Shown here: positions 34,648 through 45,433 of the stretch, piece by piece
Layout: every line of letters begins with the position of its first letter
How positions within the stretch are numbered: position 1 is the stretch's first letter
Assembly (NCBI GenBank): GCA_023515745.1
Contig: JALECJ010000254.1
Span: forward strand, 1,922,001 to 1,986,000
DNA: 64,000 bases
Source of the DNA: Amoeboaphelidium protococcarum
Taxonomy: Eukaryota; Aphelidiomycota; Aphelidea
Reading direction: 5' to 3'
Position numbers and translations under genes: made by a program
Notes under the pieces: generated by a model
What the model saw: only the letters and a program-made list of their open reading frames with translations
What the model was told of the DNA's origin: nothing
The model's database searches: none

Positions 34648-36428
34648 ATGAGTATAAATAATAAGAAGGTTGTAAGGCTAGTTATGGCTATTAGTATTGC
34701 ACTCATCCTATATGGACTGTTTACTTTAACTTGGTCAGGTCCTGTCAATGATGAATCTGACACTCTTAATGAAAAGAACTATCCCATAGAAGTCGATGGA
34801 ACACAAAAGGTATTTATCTATATCCATCCCAATATTTTTATATTTCTGTATATGTATTATCAAAACAACTTAATACTGTAGAGACTAATGTCGGAACAAG
34901 ATGTTGATACTGCACTTCGAGCGCCATCGGCAGCAGGTTTCAAACCACCTATAAAGCCTCAAGAAGATTTATTGCACCCAGACAAGGTGGCTGATGATTA
35001 GTTGAAACTTGTTAATCTGCAGATACCTGAGGTATAGCCTTCGCCGGCTCATATTGCAGTTCTGGTCATTGCGTGTAATAGGCCATCTGTCTCACGAGCT
35101 CTAGACAGTCTGCTCAAGTATAAACCGCGAGAGAATGTTGCCATCATTGTTAGTCAGGATTGCGGTCACGAGGAAACTTCTCAGGTCATTAAACAATATT
35201 CTGATCGCGTTCTGCACATAAAGGTTAGTTTTTTTAATGCTCTCCCTTGATTTATTACATGTCATCAATTGTGTAGTAACCAGATCAATCTACTCCTGTA
35301 ACAAAGAAAGGACACGACGATTATGTTGCATTTTATAAGATATCCAGGCATTACAAGTGGGCTCTGTCACAAGTATTCGATGTTATGCAGTTTCAATAGG
35401 CAATAGTTGTTGAAGATGATATGGAAATAGCGCCGGATTTTTACGATTACTTCCAGGCATTCTTGCCCGTCTTGGAAGCAGATGACACATTGTTTTGCAT
35501 ATCAGCCTGGAATGACAATGGGAAACCGAATTTGATTGAAGATCCATATTCATTCTATCGCTCAGACTTCTTCCCTGGTCTTGGGTGGATGTTGAAAAAG
35601 TAGTTGTGGACAGCAGAGTTGCGCGATAGCTGGCCATAAACTTACTGGGATGACTGGCTCCGGCATTCTGATCAGCATAAATAACGCGGATGCATTCGGC
35701 CAGAGATATCAAGAACTATGAATTTTGGTAAAGTCGGATCTAGTGGAGTTGGCTGGTTTGAATAACACGTTGCTACAGTTAAACTGAATTAAGAACCTGT
35801 GAAATTTGAAGGTTTTTACCCAGGCTCATCGTAATTGCAACGAAATACCGCTGAGGAGCAACAAGAACGTTCAACGGCACGAGAGAATACCGTGGTTGAT
35901 GTCCGCTACTATTTGGGGAAAATATATGAAACTCGCTTTATGAAGCAGGTGTATGAACTATCTTCACTGGTTACTTCAGAGAAATTGAGAGCCATTATAA
36001 GCTCTGTCGACGGCCAGAATGAGCTTGAATTTGCAGAGAACGCTAATATTCTGCCTCATTTAAGGTAATAAGTACGGAATATCAAAGCTATTGATACGCC
36101 CACAGAGTATGATGATGTAAACAATATTTACTACTGCGGTCAAAATTGTTGGCGAAGGTTCAGACTGGAGTATAAAAAGCTGAACTCTGATAGAAAGCAA
36201 ATCACGCTTTATCATTAGACAAGACTGCTTGAGGAATGGGGACTGCTCAATGATATTAGAGAGGACTGTGCAAGGACTGCTTACAAGGACATAGTCACGT
36301 TTAAAATTAAATTGAACTCATCCAGTACCGCGACATTTAAATCTCCTTCCCAGTAGTCATCGATAAGTAACCGAGATGGAAAAGGTGTTGAGTACGTATA
36401 AGTGTTCATTGCTCCTGAACGTGCGTGA
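34648..36428 (+). CDS. MGAT1: GnT-I (GT13), paralogue B
   Basis: Second GT13 gene, three exons (34648-34809, 34882-35223, 35277-36428; introns 72 and 53 nt), 551 residues, TGA end. Type II anchor LVMAISIALILYGLFTLTW, then LVIACNRPSVSRALDSLL, IVSQDCGHE, FYKISRHYKWALS, metal motif EDDMEIAP (214-221), WNDNGKPN, RSDFFPGLGWMLKK and WDDWLRHSDQ. It has diverged well from paralogue A in stem and C-terminus but keeps every catalytic block. The intron after the DRVLHIK block has no counterpart at that place in A, which implies an old duplication. Different acceptor preference or stage of use is possible. Confidence 0.95.
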
Positions 36429-36549
36429 CTGATTACTTTGATTTTTGATGTAATAGAAATCTGTATGTTATTGTATATGGCTTTAAGCATTGTAGTACTG
36501 AGATATTACAGTGCTCATAGTACTTGAAACGATATATTTATCGCTTATT

Positions 36550-37280
36550 GCTGTTGAGATATTCCGTTTGCACAAAATCTACATTCGCTTTTTGCGCGTA
36601 TGCATCAAAACTGCATTCGGCTAATTTTTATGGAAACACGAGTAGCTCCCATTAAATTTCCTTCTAAACTTTTTTATCCGCTGAATATTGTAAATCTGTC
36701 CCTAGTAGGTCTTCTTCAACACTGATAGACTTGTATGGTGTTGGTTAAAACAAGACTGAGCTTACCGCGTCATCTGCCCCACAGCGATGACCCGACAGTA
36801 TACTCTAGAATTTGAAAGTCGCTGACAATAAAGACTAAAAAAAGTTTTCCCATCAACCTTTAAGACTATGCTAAATCTACTTTACTTAAAACGGCATCTT
36901 AAAAGCTTTCCTCTGACTATAATATTCCGTATGCATAAAAACTGCAAACGCCTTTCGATCGAATGCAGTTTTGCTGCATTCGACTTTTTTCTTGACTGCA
37001 CAAAAATTTGTTTAAAAATATAGCGTCCTCAGGTTATTTGATATACTGGATATTCTAAATCTGCTTTGAATTTGGCTCCACGTCTTTTTAAATCGTCACA
37101 GAATAGCCCCAAGTATGATTGATCTTAGCGCGTCACCAAAAATCACTGCTGAGAGTCTCTAATAGATTTGAATCTCTAGAAAGATCCAAGTTATTTGATT
37201 AACCTACAGTGTGTATGCTGAAGCAACTAAAAAGTACTGTGCAGAGTGACGCACACGGCGAGTTTTGTTAAAACCTGTCG
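36550..37280. repeat. Diverged tandem repeat, two units of about 365 bp
   Basis: Unit 1 begins ATATTCCGTTTGCACAAAAT (36556) and unit 2 ATATTCCGTATGCATAAAAA (36922). Later paired words keep the same order: AATATTGTAAATCTGTCC versus GATATTCTAAATCTGCTT, and CTTACCGCGTCA versus CTTAGCGCGTCA. AAAACTGCATTCG occurs in unit 1 and in reverse complement in unit 2. The units are strongly diverged; the call rests on visual alignment. Confidence 0.4.
36959..36983. other. Perfect 10-bp hairpin
   Basis: TCGAATGCAG, loop TTTTG, CTGCATTCGA: ten perfect pairs with a 5-nt loop, followed by a T run (36985-36990). It looks like an RNA stem-loop or a terminal structure of a small element, but no transcript boundary is visible. 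Confidence 0.6.
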
Positions 37281-37444
37281 TTTGTATGATGACGCGCAGA
37301 GAATTTCCCTTTTGATAAATTTAGAACACGGCCGATGATGTTTCAGGTTGTGTTTTTGTCCCTTTTAATCTAGTCCAACTTTATACTCGTATACTCTGCA
37401 CTTCTTTTTTGCCATTACAATTTGCATAGGGACGAGGTTGCGGT

Positions 37445-38929
37445 ATGAAATTGAGACTTAGGATTGCCCTTTTGGTTATATTGCTTCCTTTGGTTACGAT
37501 CCTCTATCTGAATAAATGGCGTTTCCATCAGCGGTTCCGAAAGTCCTTGTTGACTGAACATTAAATTCTGCACCGGAGCCACTTCCAAGTTAATGAACTA
37601 TTATAAGTAAATGATGGATGGCGGCAATTTGGTCGCGTTTAATAATAAGCGCCCACTCTTGGCATGGTAAATTATGGAGGCGGTATTGATATGAGAGTTA
37701 TGCAAAGGCAAAGGCTAAAGTCATGGATCGACATCCAAGTTCTGGGAGGAGATATGTGTCCAAGCCGAGCAGGCAATCGTACTAAGCAATGCCCATTTTT
37801 TACAAACTGCGGAGGTGATCTACCGGAAGTATCGTACTGTAAACTGAATAAAGTGTAAGATCAAAGTCAGAGATTGTTCAGGGAACCAAAGTCAATCTCT
37901 GGCAAGTCACGATATGATCCTCCATTGGTGTATGAGCGCGCTGAATTGTTGTATGACGGTGCTGTGGTAATAATTCATAACTCATCGTTTGTGAATTATA
38001 ATGGACATGCATTCACTAGCAGTGTACAATATTTGCACGGAGGGTGTCAAGACATAGTGGACGATGCACACGGTGGCTACCGCCTCTACAATGCTTCATA
38101 GCGTATAATAAGTCTAAAGCAAGCTGTAAATCTTGTGCATTTGTATGGTGCAAACTACTACCATTTCCTAATTGAAGTATTACCTAGAGTTTTGATGGTA
38201 CGCGATATCATTATGAAAAGTCCAGAGTTGCCTCTGCTATTTCGAGTTGGTTCACCTGTGCACTTGCTGCGACTAATCGGGCTCGATCATACTGCTCTCA
38301 ATATCATCTACGTGTCTATCGATGATTTAATCCATATAAACTAGTTTCAAGTGGTCCCTCTAGCTCCTAGATGTCTCCATGCGCCATCTCCTTTGATGAA
38401 ATATTATCAATCTCATTTATGGAAGCATACTGACATGAATCAAATGTAGACTATTGATGCGTCTGTAGAAGTCACGTTCAACATAGTTTATTTCAGTCGA
38501 TTGAATGTGGAGCGGAGGCACTTGATTCAAGAACGTTAACTTTTAGATGAGCTACTGCATTAACTCGAGGCTGAGAATGTTTCAAACCAGACGCGTCTCA
38601 CCGTCCTCTACGGCAATGAAACTCTGACTGAAACTGTACACTACGTCTCGACTGCTAATATGATTGTTGGTTCACATGGGGCTGCACTGTCTAATATCAT
38701 ATTCATGAAACCAAAGAAGCGATACTTGGTGGAGATTGCCTCTCAAGGATATTACAATCCCTGCTTCATGTACCTCTGTAACTCGCTTGGCATTAATCAC
38801 TACATGATCCGCGCAAACGGCACGCGCGACGAACAGATTTCGATCGACAACGTTCATCAATTGGTGTACTTTGTTGTGTCAACTGTCAAGTCTGCTGTGA
38901 TGGATACTTTAGCCATTGACAATAAATGA
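37445..38929 (+). CDS. GT61-family glycosyltransferase
   Basis: 494 residues, single exon, TGA end. Type II membrane topology: MKLRLRIALLVILLPLVTIL anchor, stem, then a luminal domain. GT61 (DUF563) blocks: LYGANYYHFLIEVLPRVLMV (about 232-252) and the conserved VGSHGAALSNIIFM near 407, followed by LVEIASQGYYNP. Cys-rich stem (CPSRAGNRTKQCPFFTNC). GT61 includes plant and fungal beta-1,2-xylosyltransferases, EOGT and POMGNT2, so the sugar cannot be fixed. Lying next to two GnT-I genes, an N-glycan role such as core xylosylation is a reasonable guess, since plant xylosyltransferase needs the GnT-I product. Confidence 0.9.
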
Positions 38930-39152
38930 AAATTTGATTATTCGTTATCGATTGCTTCTTCTATGCCTTGAGCCTTACTTCCATTTGAGTTGACTTGGAT
39001 GAGTAATGTAAGTGATTGTCAAAAGTCTATTTTTAACACTCACTGATATCTAATAACAATCCAATACTTTAATGTCCAAGATTCAGCTTCATTCCCTATT
39101 TAATATTATCAGATAATTTCAATCTCAATACATCAATTGATATTTGACAGTC

Positions 39153-40067
39153 ATGTTAAATCCTAGTCAAAACTACATTTTGGTGGTGTGTGCAGTGTTG
39201 ATATTGGCATTGATATGCTTGATGATTGTTTTCTTGGTGATACATTACAGGCTTCATTAAAGTCTTTCCTCAATCTTTAATAATCTACACGATAGACTCC
39301 TATTATACCTCCATTTAAGTCTCATAGTCTTTGTCGTGTCGGAAGGATTATATCTGTATGGTTTTCGTATGAGTGTTCCAATGAGAGGTGTGTATTTAGT
39401 ATCATTTTGTGCCTCTTTATAGTGCTACACCAGTTATATGTAAATAAGATCGAAACCATTCATCACTGCTACTGTATTTGAGTAGTATGTATTGCATTTG
39501 ATAAAAGGTGCTAGAATTTCATTCGCCATATTGCCTATATTTGGTGTCTTGTAGACATTGTACCGGTCTGAATTGAGTGTGCTGATCGTGTTCATCGTGG
39601 TCGCAACCATCGGTGGAGTGTGCCTAGTCACGATGGATATGATGTATCTATATACTATGACCATGTATATACGGAACCTGAAACAGGATATATAGTCACC
39701 GAATGAATAATTTTATTCAATCATCGCAAGATCCAACTCAAAGACAGTGGTGCTGGCCTTATTTGGCGCCTCATGTGGCCTTGTATGTGAAGCGGCACCC
39801 CAGGTGCTGGTGTCTGTGATATTCTTCACCCTTTTGAATCTATTCATGATTGCCATACTGTACAAGATGGTGATGATGAAGAGCGACCTGGGACTATTGA
39901 CTGCAGAGACGACGCGATTGTCTCAGAAGCAGCAGCTACCATCTTCGCGGCATATCCACATAAGATCGCAATCGCGGCCTCATAATTAAAGTGTAAAGTC
40001 ATAGCCGTATATGATGAGCGACGATGAACTTCCTCCTCTCTCCAATATATCAATCAATGCCCTCTGA
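39153..40067 (+). CDS. Multi-pass membrane protein, unknown
   Basis: 304 residues, single exon, TGA 40065-40067. About seven hydrophobic segments: YILVVCAVLILALICLMIVF, LLYLHLSLIVFVVSEGLYLY, VYLVSFCASL, FAILPIFGVL, VLIVFIVVATIGGVCLVTM, VVLALFGASCGLVCEAA and VLVSVIFFTLLNLFMIAI, then a basic, Gln-rich tail. The N-terminus is short and probably extracellular. A seven-helix count suggests a receptor-like protein, but I find no recognisable GPCR motif. Confidence 0.6.
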
Positions 40068-40402
40068 CACTGCACATCTCTCAAGGGATATACAGCTAAT
40101 GCATTTACGTTTTATATAATGATATATTTACTCTAGACAACTATGTAATCTTATACACTATATGCGTTTTGCTAGGAATCAATTGTTATAGTCTTAACAT
40201 AGATTTCACTGTTCAGTCTGTATGCCGTCACTCAATCATCTGATCTACTTCAATCTCGCTCTCTCTCTCTCTCTCCCACTCTCTTCCATTGATCGAATCT
40301 CTTCCTTTCATTAATTTGGTTGAAACACTCAAAATTGTATTGTTATAATAATATTCTAAAGCTTTTATTGACAATTTTTAATAATAAGAATTATATTTAA
40401 TT
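40068..40402. promoter_or_regulatory. Intergenic with CT microsatellite and GTTGAAAC word
   Basis: 335 nt. A (CT)n tract lies at about 40259-40276, followed by GTTGAAAC at 40319-40326, 77 nt before the next ATG. The order (CT tract, then GTTGAAAC) is the same as in the copia LTR. Confidence 0.5.
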
Positions 40403-41383
40403 ATGGATATTGATCAGTAGTAGGTGGAGAATAGTAATAGTAATAGTCATTAGAAATCTAGATTTCCGAAGCGGTCTTCAAGTAGTGCATTGCTACTAAG
40501 TCAGCGGCAAAGTGGAGGTCGCAATCTGTCATTATCCACTCTTAGTCAGGAATTTATAGACAATGCAGATGCAGATGAAGTATCCATGATTAATTCTGCA
40601 AAAGATTAGTAGCTTAATTATCACAATGCACTGCTCAATAATTATCAAGACTCTCTTCAGTTGTTAAATGGTGGTAATGGTTAGCAGAATCCCGTATGTG
40701 CAGATTCCCAATAGTTGGTCAAGTCAATCGAGATGGTATTGTAGAATTAGAATAAAGTCAACAATTAGCTTCTACAGCTCAGTAGTAGTAATTATATGGT
40801 GAATATTATGAATTTTCTCAATAACAGACGGTTGAATAGACACGTATCCAAGATAAGTAATGAACTTGTACTGTACAAGGACCGTGTGAATGAACTGGAG
40901 ACTGAGGTGGGTGATATGAGTGTTGGTTTGGCTGTGCAATAGAAGACTACAGAGCGCCTGAGTGCTGCATTGAATGACACGCGATAACTCCTCAGTAATT
41001 CCATTCAAGAGTATAGACAGGAGATTGCGCGGTAGGCGGAGCAGTTATAGAATCAGTCTTCGATTATTGGTCGGATTTACTCTACTAAATTCAATTAGGA
41101 TATAGTCACTGATGGTCTGGTATTTCTATGCAGCCTGTACGTGGTCAACTCTGTCATCTTTCGGTATCCCATATCTATATCTACACGGCTGCTCGTGCGT
41201 CAGAATTAGGTGCGGCGGTAGTTTTTACGTCAACTGGCTCGATTGATTATACTTGCTCTAGTTATGGGTAAAATGAAGAACACTCTCGTCTACTATGGTC
41301 TACATAACAAGGTGGGTGGATATACTGGCTACGTTCGGTAATTAATGTTATTTATATTTAGAAAATTGACTCAAGGCCGATGA
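40403..41383 (+). CDS. Coiled-coil protein with C-terminal hydrophobic region, unknown
   Basis: 326 residues, single exon, TGA 41381-41383. Ser/Asn/Gln-rich start (MDIDQQQVENSNSNSHQ), a central coiled coil (about 140-225, KISNELVLYKDRVNELETEV) and a C-terminal part with hydrophobic stretches (DIVTDGLVFLCSLYVVNSVI and LARLIILALVMGKM) that may enter a membrane. Twenty or more UAR codons. It could be a tail-anchored tether or organelle protein; I do not recognise the family. Confidence 0.6.
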
Positions 41384-41585
41384 TATTAATGCTTTAATGG
41401 TTGACGAATTATTAGAATGATGAGCTGCTTAAGATGAAATATTCTTTAAATTATCTATATTCACAAGTTTCAATTATAGGGATACAAAGCATAGCACCTA
41501 GAAGTATTATATAAAGCGTTCTCAATTAGCTTGGCCCATATCACCAGGATGTTGAGCAGTTGTATAATGTATGAATGATTATAAA

Positions 41586-43235
41586 TCAGGTAGATTTACC
41601 AGTCAGTTATATATTTTCACCTGCAGAGTCATAGAGTTGAACAGCCTCCTCATCATCTTGCTACAATTTCTTAAATTAATCTCCCTGTTTATTCGTGAGT
41701 GAATAATATCTTTAATCTCGAAGATTACTAACTTCATTATTATCATCCAACTGAGTATAATCTGCGTCTTATGATGATTTCCGCTTAACTCTGCGATTAT
41801 ACAAGGTACGCATCTAATAGAACAAGGCAAATGCAACCAGGCATGAATAGGAAATCAAGGCTTACTTGGTATCAGTGAACAGAGGTAAGACGGCAAACGA
41901 GAGACCAAACACGCAGAATATACCAGCAATCAGAAGAGGTACTGAGAATGGTCGAGTCCACGACTTCTCTGGTGACCGCATACGAAGTATGAATACACAG
42001 GTGGCAGTCATGGCATAGAACACCCACATCATCTGTCCATACAAAGTGACCAAAGATTCATAAGATCCAGAGAGAATGAAGAATAGACTTAATGCACATT
42101 AAAGAGATAATGCACGAATAGGATTACCATCAGCGTGAGATCTATTCAAAGATGCAAAGTATCGCGGCAAGAGTTGCTCATCCGCAGCAGCTTCAGCCAA
42201 TCTGGCTCCTGTGTAGAGGGAGGCATTAGCAGAACTAAGTGTGGATACACATACACAAATAGTTACAAAAATTCTACCAAATGGGAAACTAGAGCCAAAC
42301 TCCAAACCAATGGTGGACGTGCGAATTATCTACTCTATAGGAATCACTGTGAAATACGCCAGATTCAAACATAGATATATCAGAGTGACAGTCGGAACAC
42401 TTACACCAATAGCCAGCGGTATGTTCCTGGATGGATTATCAACTTCAGAGGCGACAAAATTTACAGAATTCCAACCATCAAAACTCCAGAATGCCTAATA
42501 CAACGCCATCACAATCGCATAAGGTGTAAGAGAATAATCCACTGCATTGCTGATGGTTGTAAATTTAAAATTATCAGATAGAACCTGGAATCTACCAGTT
42601 ACTCCAAATATCAGCGCCTATATCAATAACACTATAATACAAACCACCTTGAAAGCTGTCGAAATATTCTGCAAGCGGAGACCAAAGTTGGATTTCATAT
42701 TCATCAAAGTGAGGAATACGGCAAGTAGGGCAGCAATCAATCGGCGCACCCAAATATCTCTGAGTTCATTATAATTAGTCGCGTCCACCTGCGAACCGTT
42801 CGGAGATTATGAACTGGGATATGCATAGTTGGCAAATACAATTACAATGATTGCAAAGGATGATGGTTTCCCCACGAAGCACGACATCCACGAGAATACG
42901 GCAGCGAGCATAGGACCATAAGTCTATTACAGATACGTTTACTCGCCACCACTCTTAGTCATCATAGTGCCCAGTTCTGCATAGATTAGAGCTCCGAATG
43001 TGGACACCAGACCAGCGGATAACCAAATGAATAGTACCGCAGTCAAATTCTGGATATCTTTGACAATCACTGATGGTGCAGAGAATATTCCTCCACCTAT
43101 CATCATACCAACTATCATGGACACTGCTGTGAATGCTTTAATCTTGCCCACTTTTAAATCTTCATCATCATGGATACTTTGATTCTAACTAGCTGTATCA
43201 CCATCAACATTAACATCATTTTCTTCTATAAGCAT
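41586..43235 (-). CDS. LAT/SLC7-type amino-acid transporter (APC superfamily)
   Basis: 549 residues, single exon, TGA end, about 12 membrane helices. Helix 1 carries VGMMIGGGIFSAPSVI, the substrate-binding GSGIF-like break of APC permeases, followed by WLSAGLVSTFGALIYAELGT and later YQAFWSFDGWNSVNFVASEV, a LAT signature in helix 6. VCVCVSTLSSANASLYTGAR fits helix 8. Short acidic N-terminus and Gln/Asp-rich cytosolic tail. Animal LATs pair with a 4F2hc glycoprotein through a Cys in loop 3-4; I see no such Cys, so it probably works alone, as in fungi. Likely exchanges neutral amino acids. Confidence 0.92.
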
Positions 43236-43929
43236 AATGACCTTGGAAGATGAATCTTGAACTGCGCGTGCACGTATAAATACCTTGAGAGTATAGTAAT
43301 TAAAGGGGATTATGGAAATTAAATTCCGCCCTGCAACTGATTTCTTTTACTTTACATTCAAGAAATGAAGAACTTTCTTCTTCGTCTTCATCTTATTCAA
43401 GTAAACAAAAATAATAGATAACATTATCATTTTATGCTATTTTATAACGTAAATAATTGAACCTGTTACTTTGAACCATTTTAAGACTTGCTGTATTGCT
43501 GTATAATGAGCTCTTTGGTCAACGTTTCTTTTTGCCGACTTAAATATTGCTAGTGGGAAGGTTAATGGTGTGTGCTCTAAATGGTGCTTTCAAGCAGTTG
43601 TCTTTGACTTTATAGAGTTCTCTTTAACAAACTCTGGTTAATTATTACATTATAATTTGAACATTTATTGTATTTAGAAAATGAATTTAACAAAGGAATG
43701 CTTCAGTATTGGTAGTATCCTTGAAATTGGTATGATTGAGTCTTGGCTATTATGAACGGTTACTGCATTTATATTTTCAACTTTACGATGTACTGTCCAT
43801 GATCGCAAGAATCATTCAGTATGCTCTGTGGTCACTGTATTGTCAGATTGCCATGGTTGTAGAGTCATAGAAGAAGTCTTCAGGAACAGTAAGCGTGGAA
43901 ACGGCAATACTAATTACATATACTGATGT
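43236..43929. other. Intergenic, AT-rich
   Basis: About 690 nt between the transporter start and the gypsy-like relic. No reading frame or repeat I can support; it includes the transporter promoter and perhaps unrecognisable 5' parts of the relic. Confidence 0.4.
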
Positions 43930-45350
43930 TCTTACGTGGTGGTGGAGGTGCCTGGGAATGGTTCAGGAAGAGGACTAAGAACTGCGTCTATCTCCCTTTG
44001 CAGATTGGGAGAAGTTTGCGGGGAGCTGCGGCAGAAGTTCCAAATCGGGCAGTATGACGAATAAGTCAGGAAGAAGATGCGAGAGTTAAAGTAGAAGGGG
44101 TCGGTGTTGAAATATGTTGCTGCATTTAGAGCATTGGAGAGAGTTTCAAGACCGTAAGTACAATTAAGATGTGTAGTGCAGCAATAGTTTGGTAAAAATT
44201 CCTTTTGTTGGCAGCAATTACTGGCCCTGGCTGGACAGTGTTCAAAATGCAATGCTAACCAAGGGATATGACTCCCTCTTGTTTGAACACTGCCAGTAAA
44301 TTCTCAATGAATATCCAGACCTTAACCTTGTTTAAAAGGCAAAATTGATGCGTTATGAGCAAGGTCAACTGAAGAAAGATGCGCTGGACAAGTATTACAT
44401 TTCCATGGTTGAGTAAGTAGTTGTTAATAACAACAAACTCGTTGGGATGATTCAAAAATCGTTTGGTCCTTAAGTTGAGACGGTACAAAGTATATCTAAT
44501 GCAAAGCTTAACAGCGCTATGTTCTTTTCTAAGAATATCCAACATCTTTAAATGTCATAGACATGTTGAAGATCAGAAGAACTGAGGTGACTCAAAGGAA
44601 GTGCATGACACTGGAAGATGCCATCGATGCTGTCTGCTTTAAATTCTGTGCTCCTTCTTATAAATGGCCGTTGCGGGGCTGTAGAGAAGTCCTTTGGTTG
44701 GAGACATACCTCTATATGTGCCTTTGATTGTACCTCAAGATTACGACATTCACTCGCGATATATTGAAGGATATAGAAAGTTGGGTTTTCAGAAGATTTA
44801 GGAGACTTATTGTACTGGCCAGAAGTGTAAGGCTGGATTTAATAGGAAGTGGGTGGAGGACTTTATCAGGCAATGCGTGGTTTGCATCTAGTTCTCCAAA
44901 TTCACCAATTAGATGCCGGTCAAGATTATAGTATACAATCATCCTATGGAACGGCTGCAAATTGATTTTAATGGGTATTACAATGTGGCTCATGATGGGA
45001 ACGCCACAATTTTGCCGCTATAGCCTGCTTTATTAAATTTTCCTGGTTGTTTGCGATACCCAGGAAAGAGGCTTAGTTTGTCTGGCTGAGAATATTGTAA
45101 CACTTTGCGATTGAATGGGGTTTGGTCCACCAAAAGGTCTTCAAAGTAATATTGGCGTTGAGTTTGATAATGGTAAATGCCTTGCAATTATACAACCAAA
45201 TGGAAATCAATCGTGAACGCGCTCATCATCCAGAGTTCCAAAGAGTGGTCGAACGCCAGAATCAAACTAGTTTTTTAAAAGTACAGTACAAGGATGAGTG
45301 TTTGAGAAACAGCTTGACTTGTTAGTACAGCCGTTTCCAGTAAATATGCG
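43930..45350 (+). mobile_element. Decayed Ty3/gypsy-like retrotransposon relic
   Basis: Fragments in several frames. About 44005-44155: a gag-like segment (GELRQKFQIGQYDEQVRKKM, then SVLKYVAAFRALE) matching Retrotrans_gag. About 44700-44900: integrase zinc domain (HSRYIEGYRKLGFQKIQETY, then QCVVC). About 44935-45290: a broken integrase core (HPMERLQIDFNG; CFIKFSWLFAIPRKEA; EFDNGK; HHPEFQRVVERQNQT) scattered over all three frames. TAG is read as Gln inside the zinc domain. No protease, reverse transcriptase or LTRs were seen, so this is a deleted, frameshifted copy much older than the copia element. Confidence 0.75.
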
Positions 45351-45433
45351 CTTTGTATCGTGTAAAGCCTATGACATAATAAGAATGAAAGCCTGAAGTT
45401 GTATAATTTAGCAATATATATAGTCTACTCTAA

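Larger units (their letters stand above)
36429..37444. other. Long gene-free stretch with hairpins and diverged repeats
   Basis: 1016 nt between GnT-I B and the GT61 gene, without a supportable frame on either strand. It contains an imperfect duplication of about 365 bp and a perfect 10-bp hairpin (described separately). It may hold a promoter, a non-coding RNA or an old mobile-element remnant. Confidence 0.5.
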
